This document shows positions 1-8,689 of a stretch of 64,000 bases of DNA, piece after piece. The translations under genes were made by a program, and so were the position numbers. Origin of the DNA: Spirosoma linguale DSM 74 (GTDB taxonomy: Bacteria > Bacteroidota > Bacteroidia > Cytophagales > Spirosomataceae). Where the stretch lies: the NCBI GenBank assembly GCA_000024525.1, contig CP001769.1, forward strand, positions 4,683,001 to 4,747,000, in the 5' to 3' direction. The stretch's first letter is position 1, and each line of letters opens with the position of its first letter. The notes beneath the pieces are model-generated. The model did not search any database. It saw only the letters and a list, made by a program, of their open reading frames with translations, and had not been told where the DNA came from.

Positions 1-20
1 TTTCTCTATTCGATAGACCC

Positions 21-515
21 ATGAAAATCAACCAATTTATTCCTGCTTTTGGCGCCCTGATCCTGTTGACTGTCGGTTGCAATACCGCTCCCCAAAAAGC
101 AGATGAGAAACCAGCGGCTCAATCCGATGCACCGGAGTATTTTATGTTACGGCCAGAGGTCGAAAAAGCGTATGGCTATTCCCATGCCGTTCGGATTGGC
201 AATGAACTGAAAATATCGGGTGCGGTCAGTATGGACGAGAAAGGAAACCTGACGGCCAAAGGTGATCTGGGGCAACAAATGAAAAATTGCTACGCCGATC
301 TGGACAAAATTCTGAAGCACTATGGCTACACCTGGGACGACGTTGTGGTGGAGAATATTCTGACCACGAACATGCCCGAATTTGTGGAACAGTCGGCTTA
401 CCGAAATACGATCTACAAAAAGCAGTTTCCAACCGGGTCGTGGTTTGGCGTAAAGGAATTAGCACTGCCCGGCCAGTTAATTGAGATTGAGTTAGAAGCC
501 TATAAAGTGCGCTGA
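21..515 (+). CDS. RidA/YjgF-family lipoprotein
   Basis: The 164-residue product starts with a lipoprotein signal (hydrophobic stretch, then LTVGC, Cys at about residue 20), followed by a RidA/YjgF fold of normal length. Family features visible are the GNELKISGAV strand, the DLGQQMKNCYADLDKIL helix and the C-terminal LIEIELEAYK strand. RidA proteins are usually cytosolic enamine/imine deaminases; this one should sit in an envelope membrane. The position of the catalytic Arg in canonical RidA (PARS motif) reads PTGS here, so deaminase activity is doubtful and a binding role is possible. The ATG at 21 is the only start that keeps the signal peptide. The DNA before it is too short to show a promoter. 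Confidence 0.85.
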   Translation: MKINQFIPAFGALILLTVGCNTAPQKADEKPAAQSDAPEYFMLRPEVEKAYGYSHAVRIGNELKISGAVSMDEKGNLTAKGDLGQQMKNCYADLDKILKHYGYTWDDVVVENILTTNMPEFVEQSAYRNTIYKKQFPTGSWFGVKELALPGQLIEIELEAYKVR

Positions 516-623
516 TTCAATGAATCGGATTCGATGATGAGCCTCGTCATTTTTACAGATTCCTGCCTGAGGTTATCCAAAATCTCCCATGACACATAGA
601 CGAGTTTTAGCCGCTATACCGAA

Positions 624-1868
624 ATGACCTTTCCGCTCCCTTATACATCGGCAACCGCAGGCTCCCTGAATCCAGCCCCTTCAGTACTCAAAAGCCGCAT
701 CGAATCCATCGACGTCCTGCGGGGCCTGATTATGGTCATTATGGCGCTGGACCATACGCGGGATTTCTTTCACGCCCAGGCCAATATCGACGATCCGCTC
801 AACCTCGACACCACCACGCCGGTCCTGTACGCCACCCGCTGGATTACCCACTTCTGCGCCCCTACGTTTGCCTTGCTATCCGGTACGTCCATCTACCTGC
901 AGGGTTTACGAAAATCACGCAGCGAGTTGAGTATGTTCCTGCTGAAACGGGGTCTGTGGCTCATTGTAGCCGAGGTACTCCTGATTGTGCCAGTGGATAC
1001 ATTTACTCTGTTTAATACCATCACGCTGGTCGTTTTCTGGTCGCTGGGCATCAGCATGGTGTTCATGGCCGGGCTGACATGGCTGCCGTTCCGGGCCATA
1101 CTGAGCATTGGGTTAGCGATTGTTTTAGGCCACAATCTGCTGGATGCAGTGGAACAGGCACCGGGATTTAGGTCGGTTTTTTGGTGGGCGCTGTTTCATG
1201 GTGGCGGTAATCGTGTGTTTGACTACGCGCCTGGTCGGGCCATTGTGGTACTGTACCCATTTCTTCCCTGGCTGGGGCTAATGATACTGGGTTACTGCCT
1301 GGGCCGTTTGTTTGAGCCAGCGGTTGCAGCCACGAAGCGCCAACAATGGCTGGTTTATCTCGGTGCCGGAGCCATTGGGTTATTTGTAGGGCTGCGTTTG
1401 CTGAATAACTACGGCGACCCCTTCCCCTGGAGCGTCCAGAAAGACGGCCTCACCACGTTGTTCTCGTTCCTGAAGGTGCATAAATACCCACCATCGCTGC
1501 TGTATATGTGCATTACGGTAGGGCCGGGACTGCTGGGACTGGCGTTGCTGGAGAACGTACATAATCGCGTTACGGGCGTGCTGCGTACCTACGGACGAAC
1601 GGCCTTTTTTTATTACACAATCCATTTTTTTGTGCTGCATACCCTGCGCATGATTGTCTTTTTTGCCGCTGGCCACAGCATGACGGATGCCGATAAAGCG
1701 CTGCAAACTATACCGATGCGGTTTGTGCTACCCGGCGACGGAGTCTACAATCTCGGGGTAGTTTACCTTATCTGGATAGCCGTTGTCGCGTCGTTGTACC
1801 CCCTGTGTCGCTGGTTTGATGCCTACAAGACAACGCACAAAGCGCAGTGGTGGCTGAGCTATCTGTGA
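624..1868 (+). CDS. DUF1624/HGSNAT-type multi-pass membrane protein
   Basis: The 414-residue integral membrane protein has about ten hydrophobic segments. The N-terminal signature RIESIDVLRGLIMVIMALDH is typical of the DUF1624/heparan-alpha-glucosaminide N-acetyltransferase catalytic family: a conserved D and R next to the first helix, then the HTRDFFH loop that holds a family-conserved His. Members are thought to move acyl groups across the membrane onto sugars, but bacterial substrates are mostly unknown. ATG at 624 follows a 108-base gap with no other gene. The next gene is on the same strand, about 100 bases downstream. The family is fairly sure; the substrate cannot be read from the sequence. 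Confidence 0.8.
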   Translation: MTFPLPYTSATAGSLNPAPSVLKSRIESIDVLRGLIMVIMALDHTRDFFHAQANIDDPLNLDTTTPVLYATRWITHFCAPTFALLSGTSIYLQGLRKSRSELSMFLLKRGLWLIVAEVLLIVPVDTFTLFNTITLVVFWSLGISMVFMAGLTWLPFRAILSIGLAIVLGHNLLDAVEQAPGFRSVFWWALFHGGGNRVFDYAPGRAIVVLYPFLPWLGLMILGYCLGRLFEPAVAATKRQQWLVYLGAGAIGLFVGLRLLNNYGDPFPWSVQKDGLTTLFSFLKVHKYPPSLLYMCITVGPGLLGLALLENVHNRVTGVLRTYGRTAFFYYTIHFFVLHTLRMIVFFAAGHSMTDADKALQTIPMRFVLPGDGVYNLGVVYLIWIAVVASLYPLCRWFDAYKTTHKAQWWLSYL

Positions 1869-1969
1869 TCGATCAATTCGGGATAAAACACCCCATGGCT
1901 GAAGGCAGCAATCGGCGAATTAGCGGCAAGGCTATTACAGAAAGTAACCAATCAAAACCTAGTCAGAAA

Positions 1970-2506
1970 ATGAACACAAGTGAAAAAGTAAAAACAAGAA
2001 CTATTGTCATTCCTGACGACGTAGAAGCCGTTAAAAAATTATGGTTTGACTATTTAGTTTGGGGGAACGATAAAATGCAGGAACTCTACGGTGTCCATCC
2101 TCATAATCCCCAGGAAGCTGTTGACCAAGACATTCAACACATTGATAAGTTTCAACCACCTTACGGACAGCTAATCCTGGCTAGTTATGAAGGTAAACTA
2201 TGTGGGCTTGGAAGCCTGAAACGTATCAACTCCGATATCGGTGAAATAAAACGGATGTTTGTTGATCCAGCCAGTAGACGAATTGGGGCGGGAAGAGCTA
2301 TCCTTGAAGTACTTCTACTTGAAGCAAAAAAAGTCGGTTATAAAATAATTCGACTTGACAGTCCGAAGTTTATGGAACCGGCTCATTCCTTATATAGAAG
2401 TTTCGGATTCCGTGATATTGACGCGTATCCGGAAATGGAAATTCCCGAAGAATTTAAAGACTATTTATTATTCATGGAATTGGATTTAACTGACGATACT
2501 AAATAA
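1970..2506 (+). CDS. GNAT family N-acetyltransferase
   Basis: The 178-residue GNAT acetyltransferase has a recognisable acetyl-CoA loop: IKRMFVDPASRRIGAGRAIL with the R-x-x-G-x-G/A pattern near residues 100-112, then the C-terminal LYRSFGFRDI motif. The reading frame is open back to 1847, overlapping the previous gene, but that upstream part does not look like GNAT. ATG 1970 (MNTSEKVK) gives a normal family length and is chosen. The region is visibly richer in A and T than its neighbours and uses AAA, ATT and TTT codons freely, as does the next gene, which suggests recent acquisition of the pair. The substrate is unknown. Confidence 0.82.
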   Translation: MNTSEKVKTRTIVIPDDVEAVKKLWFDYLVWGNDKMQELYGVHPHNPQEAVDQDIQHIDKFQPPYGQLILASYEGKLCGLGSLKRINSDIGEIKRMFVDPASRRIGAGRAILEVLLLEAKKVGYKIIRLDSPKFMEPAHSLYRSFGFRDIDAYPEMEIPEEFKDYLLFMELDLTDDTK

Positions 2507-2536
2507 ATCATACTTAAAAATGAAAATCGACTCAAT

Positions 2537-3097
2537 ATGCAAAGACGAAAATCAATTCAGTTGTTTCTTTCGATCGTACCGATTGCAACTATCACACCTT
2601 TTCTTACAAAGGCGCAAGAGAAACTCAGATTACTAAAAGGAGGATTTAAAGTAGAAGCTGATAAGGACCGATGGAATGAGAACACGGTTTTTGGAAAGGA
2701 AAAAAATATGAAGTGTAAAGTTTCAGGTAAAGACACGAACAATACTTTATATGTTGTAGAGGAAAACGACCCCGTAGATGTTGGCCCACCTTTACATATT
2801 CATCCTAATCAAGACGAAGTGTTCTTTATCACAAAAGGAAATTACCTTGTAAAAATTGGGGATGATGTATTTAATCTTAAAAAAGGCGACACTGCGTTTG
2901 CACCAAGAAATATTCCTCATTGTTTTCTTACAATTGGCGAAGGTCCTCACCAAATGATTCTCACCTACCATCCTGCGGGTAAAATGGAAGAGTTTTTTTA
3001 CAATAGAAAAAATCCAGCATATACTGACGGGAAAACTCTTGAGCAGCAATTTAAGGAACATGACATGGAAATTGTCGGCACTAAACTCACTAAATAA
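2537..3097 (+). CDS. exported cupin-domain protein
   Basis: The 186-residue protein has an N-terminal signal (MQRRKSIQLFLSIVPIATIT, cleavage probably near TKAQ) and a single conserved cupin barrel at about residues 55-150. The metal-binding motifs are visible: PPLHIHPNQDEVFFITKG (HxH...E) and the second motif PRNIPHCF with its His. Such exported cupins are common in Bacteroidota, often annotated as quercetin-2,3-dioxygenase-like, but their substrates are not known. It follows the GNAT gene by 30 bases and shares its AT-rich composition, so the two probably form a unit. The two Arg residues at positions 3-4 give a weak Tat-like look, but there is no full Tat consensus. Confidence 0.8.
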   Translation: MQRRKSIQLFLSIVPIATITPFLTKAQEKLRLLKGGFKVEADKDRWNENTVFGKEKNMKCKVSGKDTNNTLYVVEENDPVDVGPPLHIHPNQDEVFFITKGNYLVKIGDDVFNLKKGDTAFAPRNIPHCFLTIGEGPHQMILTYHPAGKMEEFFYNRKNPAYTDGKTLEQQFKEHDMEIVGTKLTK

Positions 3098-3509
3098 AAA
3101 CGGCGCTTTAATTCTCATTTCCAGTTCATATCACTTTTTCTGAAGAACAATAAAATCAACGTACCCAAAAAATTGGGATTATATAAGCTTAGCTGAATTG
3201 GCTCAGAACAGGTTTTATGCGCTGCAAATGTGAATCCACTTTGTGCTTTGGGAAAAAGAAGACGGAAAGTAAAAATTATTTATGGACATTTTTCAAGTCA
3301 AACTTACCTTATTCTGCAACTGAATAAATAATTACTAAGCAGCTTTCTTTCGATTTAAATTAATAAATAAAACAAAAGCAACAACCTTCACTTTGCCCTT
3401 TTAGCAACAACCTTGTTGACACCTGATTCATAGTCGAGTAAAACAAATAAGCCCGGCCTATAATGCTGGGAGATCGATTCTAAAACAGTCAAACCAAATA
3501 ATCAAATTC
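3098..3509. other. AT-rich intergenic region
   Basis: This 412-base gap is AT-rich. I found no coding frame, tRNA or strong hairpin in it. It probably holds the promoter of the gene at 3510, but no convincing TAnnTTTG element with an upstream TTTG was found. Confidence 0.6.
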
Positions 3510-3914
3510 ATGAAACAACTCCTGATTTTACTATCTGCACTTTGGCTACTGGTTAGCCTCGGCTTGTCGGCCTCTGCACAGTCTCAGCAAACGTCAACGC
3601 CCCAACTTAAAAGTATCCACCTGTTCGATATGCCAGCCGGTGTAACGGAGACCCAGCTGTCGGCGGTGCTTGGCGAGTTGAACACAATCATTACACGTTT
3701 GGGGTACAATAACGCCGGATACACACTCTACAAAGTAGAGGGAAAGGGAGCCGATAAATACCACTACTACTTCGAGGGAAACTGGCCTAATGCCGAAGCG
3801 TACAAGAAAATCCACGACGACAAATCGTTTCAGGAAGCAGATAAAAAATTGGGTACGGTGTACGAGAAAGTAAAGGCTGTTGAACTCTATCGTCGCTTAG
3901 TAAGGGTGCCCTAA
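3510..3914 (+). CDS. small exported protein, unknown function
   Basis: The 134-residue protein has a clear Sec signal peptide (LLILLSALWLLVSLGLSASA, cleavage after SASAQ or nearby). The mature part of about 110 residues has an alternating strand-helix pattern (SIHLFDMPAG, then an ELNTIITRLGY helix, then YHYYFEGNWP, then a long helix and VELYRRL), which resembles a ferredoxin-like or Dabb-like small fold, though I cannot assign a family. It is followed after 18 bases by another exported small protein and then by a large sensor kinase, so the three may be an operon. Function is not inferred. Confidence 0.65.
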   Translation: MKQLLILLSALWLLVSLGLSASAQSQQTSTPQLKSIHLFDMPAGVTETQLSAVLGELNTIITRLGYNNAGYTLYKVEGKGADKYHYYFEGNWPNAEAYKKIHDDKSFQEADKKLGTVYEKVKAVELYRRLVRVP

Positions 3915-3932
3915 ACTGTTTAAACCAAAACT

Positions 3933-4445
3933 ATGAAACCCAATCCATTTACCCTGATCCTGGCCGTTGTTGCCATTACGTCTGTCTGTGTTACCGGTTG
4001 CAACGCCCCCGCCCAAAAAGCAGACGCTACCACTGAGCAGGTAGCTGTTAAACCCGATATGGCCGCCATCAAAACGGAAATACAAGCCATCGAAACCGAA
4101 TGGGCCAGCGCGACAACAGCTAAAGACATTGACAAAGTAATGGCACTCTACGCAGACGATGCCATAGAAATGGCCGACGACGAACCCATGTGCGTAGGAA
4201 AGGCGGCTATCCGGCAGGTGTTGCTCAAAAGCATGAAAGCACGCAAGGCCGGGACTACGGTTAACTACGAGACGACGGACGTGTACGGCGATGACAACGT
4301 AGTGACCGAAGTCGGTAAGACAACGATTAAAGACGCGGCTGGCAAGGTAGTGAGTACCGGCAAATACGTGGGTATTTTTGAAAAACGCGACGGTAAATTT
4401 ATCTGCATCCGCGATATTAACAACGAGGATCAGAAAGACAACTGA
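3933..4445 (+). CDS. SnoaL/DUF4440-like lipoprotein
   Basis: The 170-residue lipoprotein has lipobox VTGC (Cys about residue 23). The mature domain has the NTF2-like pattern of DUF4440/SnoaL proteins: an N-terminal helix IKTEIQAIETEWASATTAKD, then the family-typical DKVMALYADDAIEM, a G-x-x-A-I-R motif and a final strand pair with KYVGIFEKRDGKFICIRD. Members bind small molecules or act as uncharacterised enzymes. The first residues after the Cys (NAPAQKAD) resemble those of the RidA lipoprotein at position 21 (NTAPQKAD), an odd match between unrelated domains. It lies 28 bases before the sensor kinase gene. Confidence 0.78.
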   Translation: MKPNPFTLILAVVAITSVCVTGCNAPAQKADATTEQVAVKPDMAAIKTEIQAIETEWASATTAKDIDKVMALYADDAIEMADDEPMCVGKAAIRQVLLKSMKARKAGTTVNYETTDVYGDDNVVTEVGKTTIKDAAGKVVSTGKYVGIFEKRDGKFICIRDINNEDQKDN

Positions 4446-4473
4446 AGTAGCTTGGGCTAACAAAAAGGTCAAC

Positions 4474-7400
4474 ATGAATGGGTTCGTTGTTTTTAGGTGG
4501 CTCCTCCTGCTATTGTGCCTATCCGCGTCTGCCGGGCAGGCACAATCCACGGTGCTTTACTTCGACGAACCCCCCAAAGAGACGCTGGGCCGCAACCGAA
4601 ATCAATTAACCATCAATCAATTCTTTACCGACCGCGACGATTTTCTCTGGTTCGTCGGCGGCAGTGGCCTGAGCAGGTACGACGGCCATGAGATCGTAAC
4701 GGTGCGCTCCGATCCGGCGGATTTGAACTCCCTCTCCTCGGCGCGGGTGGCGGATATGATTCAGGACGAGCGAGGCACGTTTTGGATAACCACCCGCGAC
4801 GGGGGCCTTAATGCCTACAATCAGCAAACGGGCAACGTGACCCATTTTCAGCACCAGCCTACCAACAAAACCAGTTTATCATCAGATAAGCTCCGATTTC
4901 TTCAACGCGATGAATCCGGTTATCTCTGGATTGGGAGCGATTATGGCATGAATCGGTTCGACCCCAAAACGGGTAGCACTGTCCGTTTTTTGCTCAAACC
5001 AGGCGAGTCAGGGCAGTTGCAGGGCAATCCGCTGTCGCCTATTCTGGTTGAATCGCCGGGCCGGACTAGTCAAGGCTACGTTTACGTCTGTACAACGGCT
5101 GGGTTCGAGCAATTTGACCGAACCAGTAACCGTTGGCGGTGCTTTCCGACTGTCAATAAATCAGGTGTGCCCGTCATCAACGCTACTGATGGTCTCAATG
5201 TGACGAACGGCCTCTGTAAAGATCGTCGGGGCCTGATCTGGATGGGTGTTCCGGGCCAAACCGGGCTGCGGGTTTTTAACCCTAAAACAGGGCAGATCAA
5301 TTGGTTCGATAAGCGAACGGCCGGTGGCAAACCCATTCCGTTTCCGAACGTGATTCTGGAGGATCGGGCGGGGCGGCTTTGGCTTTGCTGCGATAACGAC
5401 ATCTTCCGCATTTCAGCCGACCGGACCGTTGTGGAGCAATGCACACCCGTAGCCATCAGCAATGGGGAGCAACTCAAGGAATTTGTAACCCTCTACGAAG
5501 ATAGACAGGGGTTAATCTGGCTGGAAAGGGCAAGCGACAAAAATCCGCTTTTTTTCGATCCCCGTCAGGAACGCCACCCCAACATTCCACTACCCAAATT
5601 TACTAACACCGCCGGTGCGATTCCGACACGACCCGTAACGGAGTCCCTCATGCCCGACTCGGAAGGCTTCCTTTGGATCAGTACCGATCTGGGCCTGATT
5701 TGCTACAAGCCGGGCCCGGCCTGGACTGGCCAATCCAGGCCGGGCCAATCCAGGCGGGACCGGAATCAGATGAAGGTTGTCCTGAAGCAACCCCTCACCT
5801 ATTTCACCAGCCCGCTGCCTGGTGCGACCGTGACCAGCCACGATCCATATCTGCTGGTTGGTGCGGAGGCTGGCCTGTTTGTTTACAACAAAAAGACGGG
5901 TCGTCTCACACCTGTCCGTTTAGACAAGGCCGGGACTAAGACGATCCCGAATGCCATCGCTTCGGTTATTGACGGGGATGGCGACCTCTGGATTTCAACC
6001 TGGGGGAAAGGACTTTTCCGTATTCCGAAGGGCAGTTTATCGGTCGAGACGGGGCTGGTGAGTACCTATGAACAGTGGAAAAACGATCCCACCAATGCCA
6101 ACAGCCTATTGTCGAACACGCTGCAAAAGATTGCGGTCGATGCGCAGAACACGGTATGGGTGTGCGGAGCCGCTCACGGCCTTAGTCGGGTAAATAAACG
6201 AACCCGGAAAGTGCAGCGGTTTGTACTCCGGCAAGGTGACCCCTACGGACTGGCCAGCAACTACACCTTCGCCCCCCTGGTTGATAAGCAGGGTGATGTA
6301 TGGATAACGAGTGGGTATGCGGCTCCCTTACAGAAGCTGTCGGTCAAAACGGGGCGATTCAAAAAATATGGCATCGCCAACGGGTTTACGGATGATTATT
6401 TTGCCCACGCTACCCTCGACAAAACCGGCAAAATCTGGTTCAACCAGAACCAGGTGGTATCCTGTATCGACCCCATTACGGAGCGCGTAACCACGTTTCC
6501 GCAGTTTGTTGGCAACTCGGTTTACTCGACGCCCATTACAGCACTGGCTACTACCGGCGAGATTTATTTCGGTTGCCAGAATAACTTACGGCGGTTTGGG
6601 CCAAACGATACCATCCACAGCATCCCTAAAGCCTCATCACCGCTACGATTGGTGAGCGTTTCCTGCTTCGACACCGACGGAACGCAAACCATGCGACCCT
6701 TACCCCCGGATCGCTGGCGCTCCAATGAGCTGACATTGTCGCACCAGGAAAACACTTTAGAACTAAAATTTGCGCTGCTGGATTACCGCAACACCAGCAG
6801 TCGTGCCTATGCCTATTCCCTGACCGGACCGAATGACGAGCCAAAATGGGTAAGAATCGGCTTGAAAAACACCGTTGATTTTGCCCAGATGAAGCCGGGC
6901 ACGTACCTGTTCCACTTGAAAGCCCGCAATAGCGACGGTATTTGGGCAAATCTAGCGCCCCTCCGCATACACATCAGCCCACCCTGGTGGCAAACCCTTT
7001 GGGCCTATGCCGCTTATGCGCTGCTGCTGCTACTCGGCTTTTGGTATTTACTGAAGGTCCGTCTGCGTGAACAAGCCCGCGAACTGGCCCTGCAGGAAGC
7101 CGTCGTCATTAAACAACAGCGCGACGAGATTGCTCAGAAAAACGCCCAGAACGAACTCCTGCTGAAAGAGATTCATCATCGGGTCAAAAATAACCTGGAA
7201 GTGGTGTCAAGTTTGCTGGCCTTGCAATCGGCTAAAGTTACTGACCCCAACGTACAGGAAGCCATACAGGCCAGTCAAAACCGGGTGCAGAGTATGGGTA
7301 TCATTCACCAGAAACTGTACCAGGGCAAGCAGTTAGGGGCTATCGAAATGCGCGATTATTTTCTTAACCTCAGCGAAAGCATACTCGATTCGTTCGATGT

Positions 7401-7755
7401 CGCCAGTCGCGTCACCATCAATTGTTCGATGCCCGAGCTGGAACTGGATATTGACACGGCGGTTTCCATAGGACTGATAACGAATGAGTTGATAACTAAC
7501 TCGCTTAAATATGCCTTTATCGGTAGAGACAACGGCACCATTCGCATCAGCCTGACGCGGATGGGCGACGATTCGTTGCTGTTGATGGTAGCCGACAATG
7601 GTATCGGTAAACAGCCTATGGAAGCAGTCAATGAAACGGGCTTCGGCACCCAGTTGGTGGAGCTACTAACCCGCCAGCTCGATGGTGTGCTTACCTACGA
7701 AAACCAGACTGGGACGGTAGTCAAACTCCTCTTCAACCGGCCAGCCATTGCCTAA
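4474..7755 (+). CDS. beta-propeller sensor histidine kinase (HisKA_2 type)
   Basis: The 1093-residue sensor kinase is arranged as signal peptide (LLLLLCLSASAGQAQ), a long periplasmic two-component regulator propeller made of repeated W-x-G/T blades (FLWFVGGSGL, TFWITTRDGG, YLWIGSDYGM and so on), a Y_Y_Y domain at about 770-830, one membrane helix near 838-862, a short coiled coil, then HisKA_2 with the phosphoacceptor region EIHHRVKNN (His901/902) and a HATPase domain ending near VVKLLF. There is no fused receiver or AraC domain, unlike the hybrid kinases of many PULs. The frame is open to 4378, but that codon is TTG inside the previous gene; ATG 4474 starts a proper signal peptide. A short repetitive GQSRPGQS insertion lies near residue 420. 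The ligand is unknown. Confidence 0.9.
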   Translation: MNGFVVFRWLLLLLCLSASAGQAQSTVLYFDEPPKETLGRNRNQLTINQFFTDRDDFLWFVGGSGLSRYDGHEIVTVRSDPADLNSLSSARVADMIQDERGTFWITTRDGGLNAYNQQTGNVTHFQHQPTNKTSLSSDKLRFLQRDESGYLWIGSDYGMNRFDPKTGSTVRFLLKPGESGQLQGNPLSPILVESPGRTSQGYVYVCTTAGFEQFDRTSNRWRCFPTVNKSGVPVINATDGLNVTNGLCKDRRGLIWMGVPGQTGLRVFNPKTGQINWFDKRTAGGKPIPFPNVILEDRAGRLWLCCDNDIFRISADRTVVEQCTPVAISNGEQLKEFVTLYEDRQGLIWLERASDKNPLFFDPRQERHPNIPLPKFTNTAGAIPTRPVTESLMPDSEGFLWISTDLGLICYKPGPAWTGQSRPGQSRRDRNQMKVVLKQPLTYFTSPLPGATVTSHDPYLLVGAEAGLFVYNKKTGRLTPVRLDKAGTKTIPNAIASVIDGDGDLWISTWGKGLFRIPKGSLSVETGLVSTYEQWKNDPTNANSLLSNTLQKIAVDAQNTVWVCGAAHGLSRVNKRTRKVQRFVLRQGDPYGLASNYTFAPLVDKQGDVWITSGYAAPLQKLSVKTGRFKKYGIANGFTDDYFAHATLDKTGKIWFNQNQVVSCIDPITERVTTFPQFVGNSVYSTPITALATTGEIYFGCQNNLRRFGPNDTIHSIPKASSPLRLVSVSCFDTDGTQTMRPLPPDRWRSNELTLSHQENTLELKFALLDYRNTSSRAYAYSLTGPNDEPKWVRIGLKNTVDFAQMKPGTYLFHLKARNSDGIWANLAPLRIHISPPWWQTLWAYAAYALLLLLGFWYLLKVRLREQARELALQEAVVIKQQRDEIAQKNAQNELLLKEIHHRVKNNLEVVSSLLALQSAKVTDPNVQEAIQASQNRVQSMGIIHQKLYQGKQLGAIEMRDYFLNLSESILDSFDVASRVTINCSMPELELDIDTAVSIGLITNELITNSLKYAFIGRDNGTIRISLTRMGDDSLLLMVADNGIGKQPMEAVNETGFGTQLVELLTRQLDGVLTYENQTGTVVKLLFNRPAIA

Positions 7756-7940
7756 GTGCAGTCAAAATCAGAACCTTGTATTCGACCGTTTGCTTACTTT
7801 CCATAGAGGTCGTTTTTGTTACGTAACTACCCTGTTGATTACTGTACCTTTTCGTCTCCCCTGGCTGTTTTCGATAAAATCAAGACAGGACAATAAGGGC
7901 GTGTGTGACTGATTATTAGATTGGACAGATTAAAAACTCG

Positions 7941-7982
7941 CTTCCACTTAATAGTGCGTTTTGGCGCACTATTAAGTGGAAG
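7941..7982. terminator. 18-bp perfect hairpin
   Basis: The arm 7941-7958 (CTTCCACTTAATAGTGCG) is exactly complementary to 7965-7982, with a 6-base loop TTTTGG. It stands between the convergent kinase and YdcF genes and ends 11 bases before the ydcF stop codon, so it is a good bidirectional terminator candidate. There is no separate long U-tract. Confidence 0.7.
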
Positions 7983-7993
7983 GCAAGTCTCGT

Positions 7994-8662
7994 CTAAACC
8001 GAAGCCAGGTGTCGGCCATAACCGGCTTCGACCAGCGCTTCATAGGCCTGCCAGACATCGTCCGGGATTTCCTGCGGTATCTGAAAGCCTTTCTCGGGAT
8101 AGATTTTTATCCTCTGAAGGTCGCCAACCATGATACTGATGACATCGTCGGGGGTTAGTTCCGGGTTAGAATACGTACTCAGATAGTCATCAAACGAATC
8201 CTGTGGCGATGTAACGATCACTTGTTTTTCGGGCCAAACTTTTCGGAACGTGGCAAAGCTCCGTCGTTCCATGTACGGTTTTTGTACGACGATAAACTTG
8301 TCGATCTCCAGTTTTCGCTCGGCCAGAAGTTGCCGGGTGAACTGCACATTTTCGCCGGTATTGCTTGACCGATTCTCGATCAGGATATGTTCTGCCGGAA
8401 CGCCCATGTCCTGAGCAATGCGGGCAAACATATCGGCTTCCGGCTCTGTCCACATGAACCGGGTAATCACGCCCAGACCACCGGAAAAGATGAGCAAGGG
8501 TGCCCAGCCTTCCAGAAAGAGTTCTGCCCCTCGTTCGGCCACCCGCAGGTCGTGGCTGCAAAGCACGAGAATAGCGTCTGCTTTGGTCAGCGGATGATTG
8601 GTATGGTGGTAGTTCCAGAGTTTTACCGCCAGATCGTGTATGTAAGGTGTCATTTCACTCAT
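7994..8662 (-). CDS. YdcF-family (DUF218) protein
   Basis: The 222-residue protein is a DUF218/YdcF-like Rossmann fold. Family motifs visible are ADAILVLCSHDLRVAERGAEL near the N terminus, LLIFSGGLG, the acidic EPEADMFARIAQDMGVP segment, and ENRSSNTGENVQFTRQLL, a hallmark of the family. E. coli YdcF binds S-adenosylmethionine, but the reaction is unknown. No signal peptide or membrane helix is present, so this is the soluble type. ATG at 8662 with another in-frame ATG at 8653 leaves a 9-base uncertainty in the start. It lies 27 bases downstream of the M20 peptidase and is probably cotranscribed with it. Confidence 0.85.
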   Translation of the reverse strand: MSEMTPYIHDLAVKLWNYHHTNHPLTKADAILVLCSHDLRVAERGAELFLEGWAPLLIFSGGLGVITRFMWTEPEADMFARIAQDMGVPAEHILIENRSSNTGENVQFTRQLLAERKLEIDKFIVVQKPYMERRSFATFRKVWPEKQVIVTSPQDSFDDYLSTYSNPELTPDDVISIMVGDLQRIKIYPEKGFQIPQEIPDDVWQAYEALVEAGYGRHLASV

Positions 8663-8689
8663 TTTACTTCGTTGCCTAAGCAGAATAAA

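Noticed and set aside
3416..3464. TTGACA and TATAAT boxes resembling a sigma-70 promoter before 3510
   Set aside because: They are 37 bases apart, far from the usual 17, and this lineage uses a different consensus.
3897..4550. 217-residue antisense frame over the SnoaL-like lipoprotein gene
   Set aside because: The plus-strand gene has a lipobox and a known fold; the antisense frame shows no domain.
7818..7827. GTTACGTAAC palindrome as an operator
   Set aside because: It lies between converging genes with no promoter near it.
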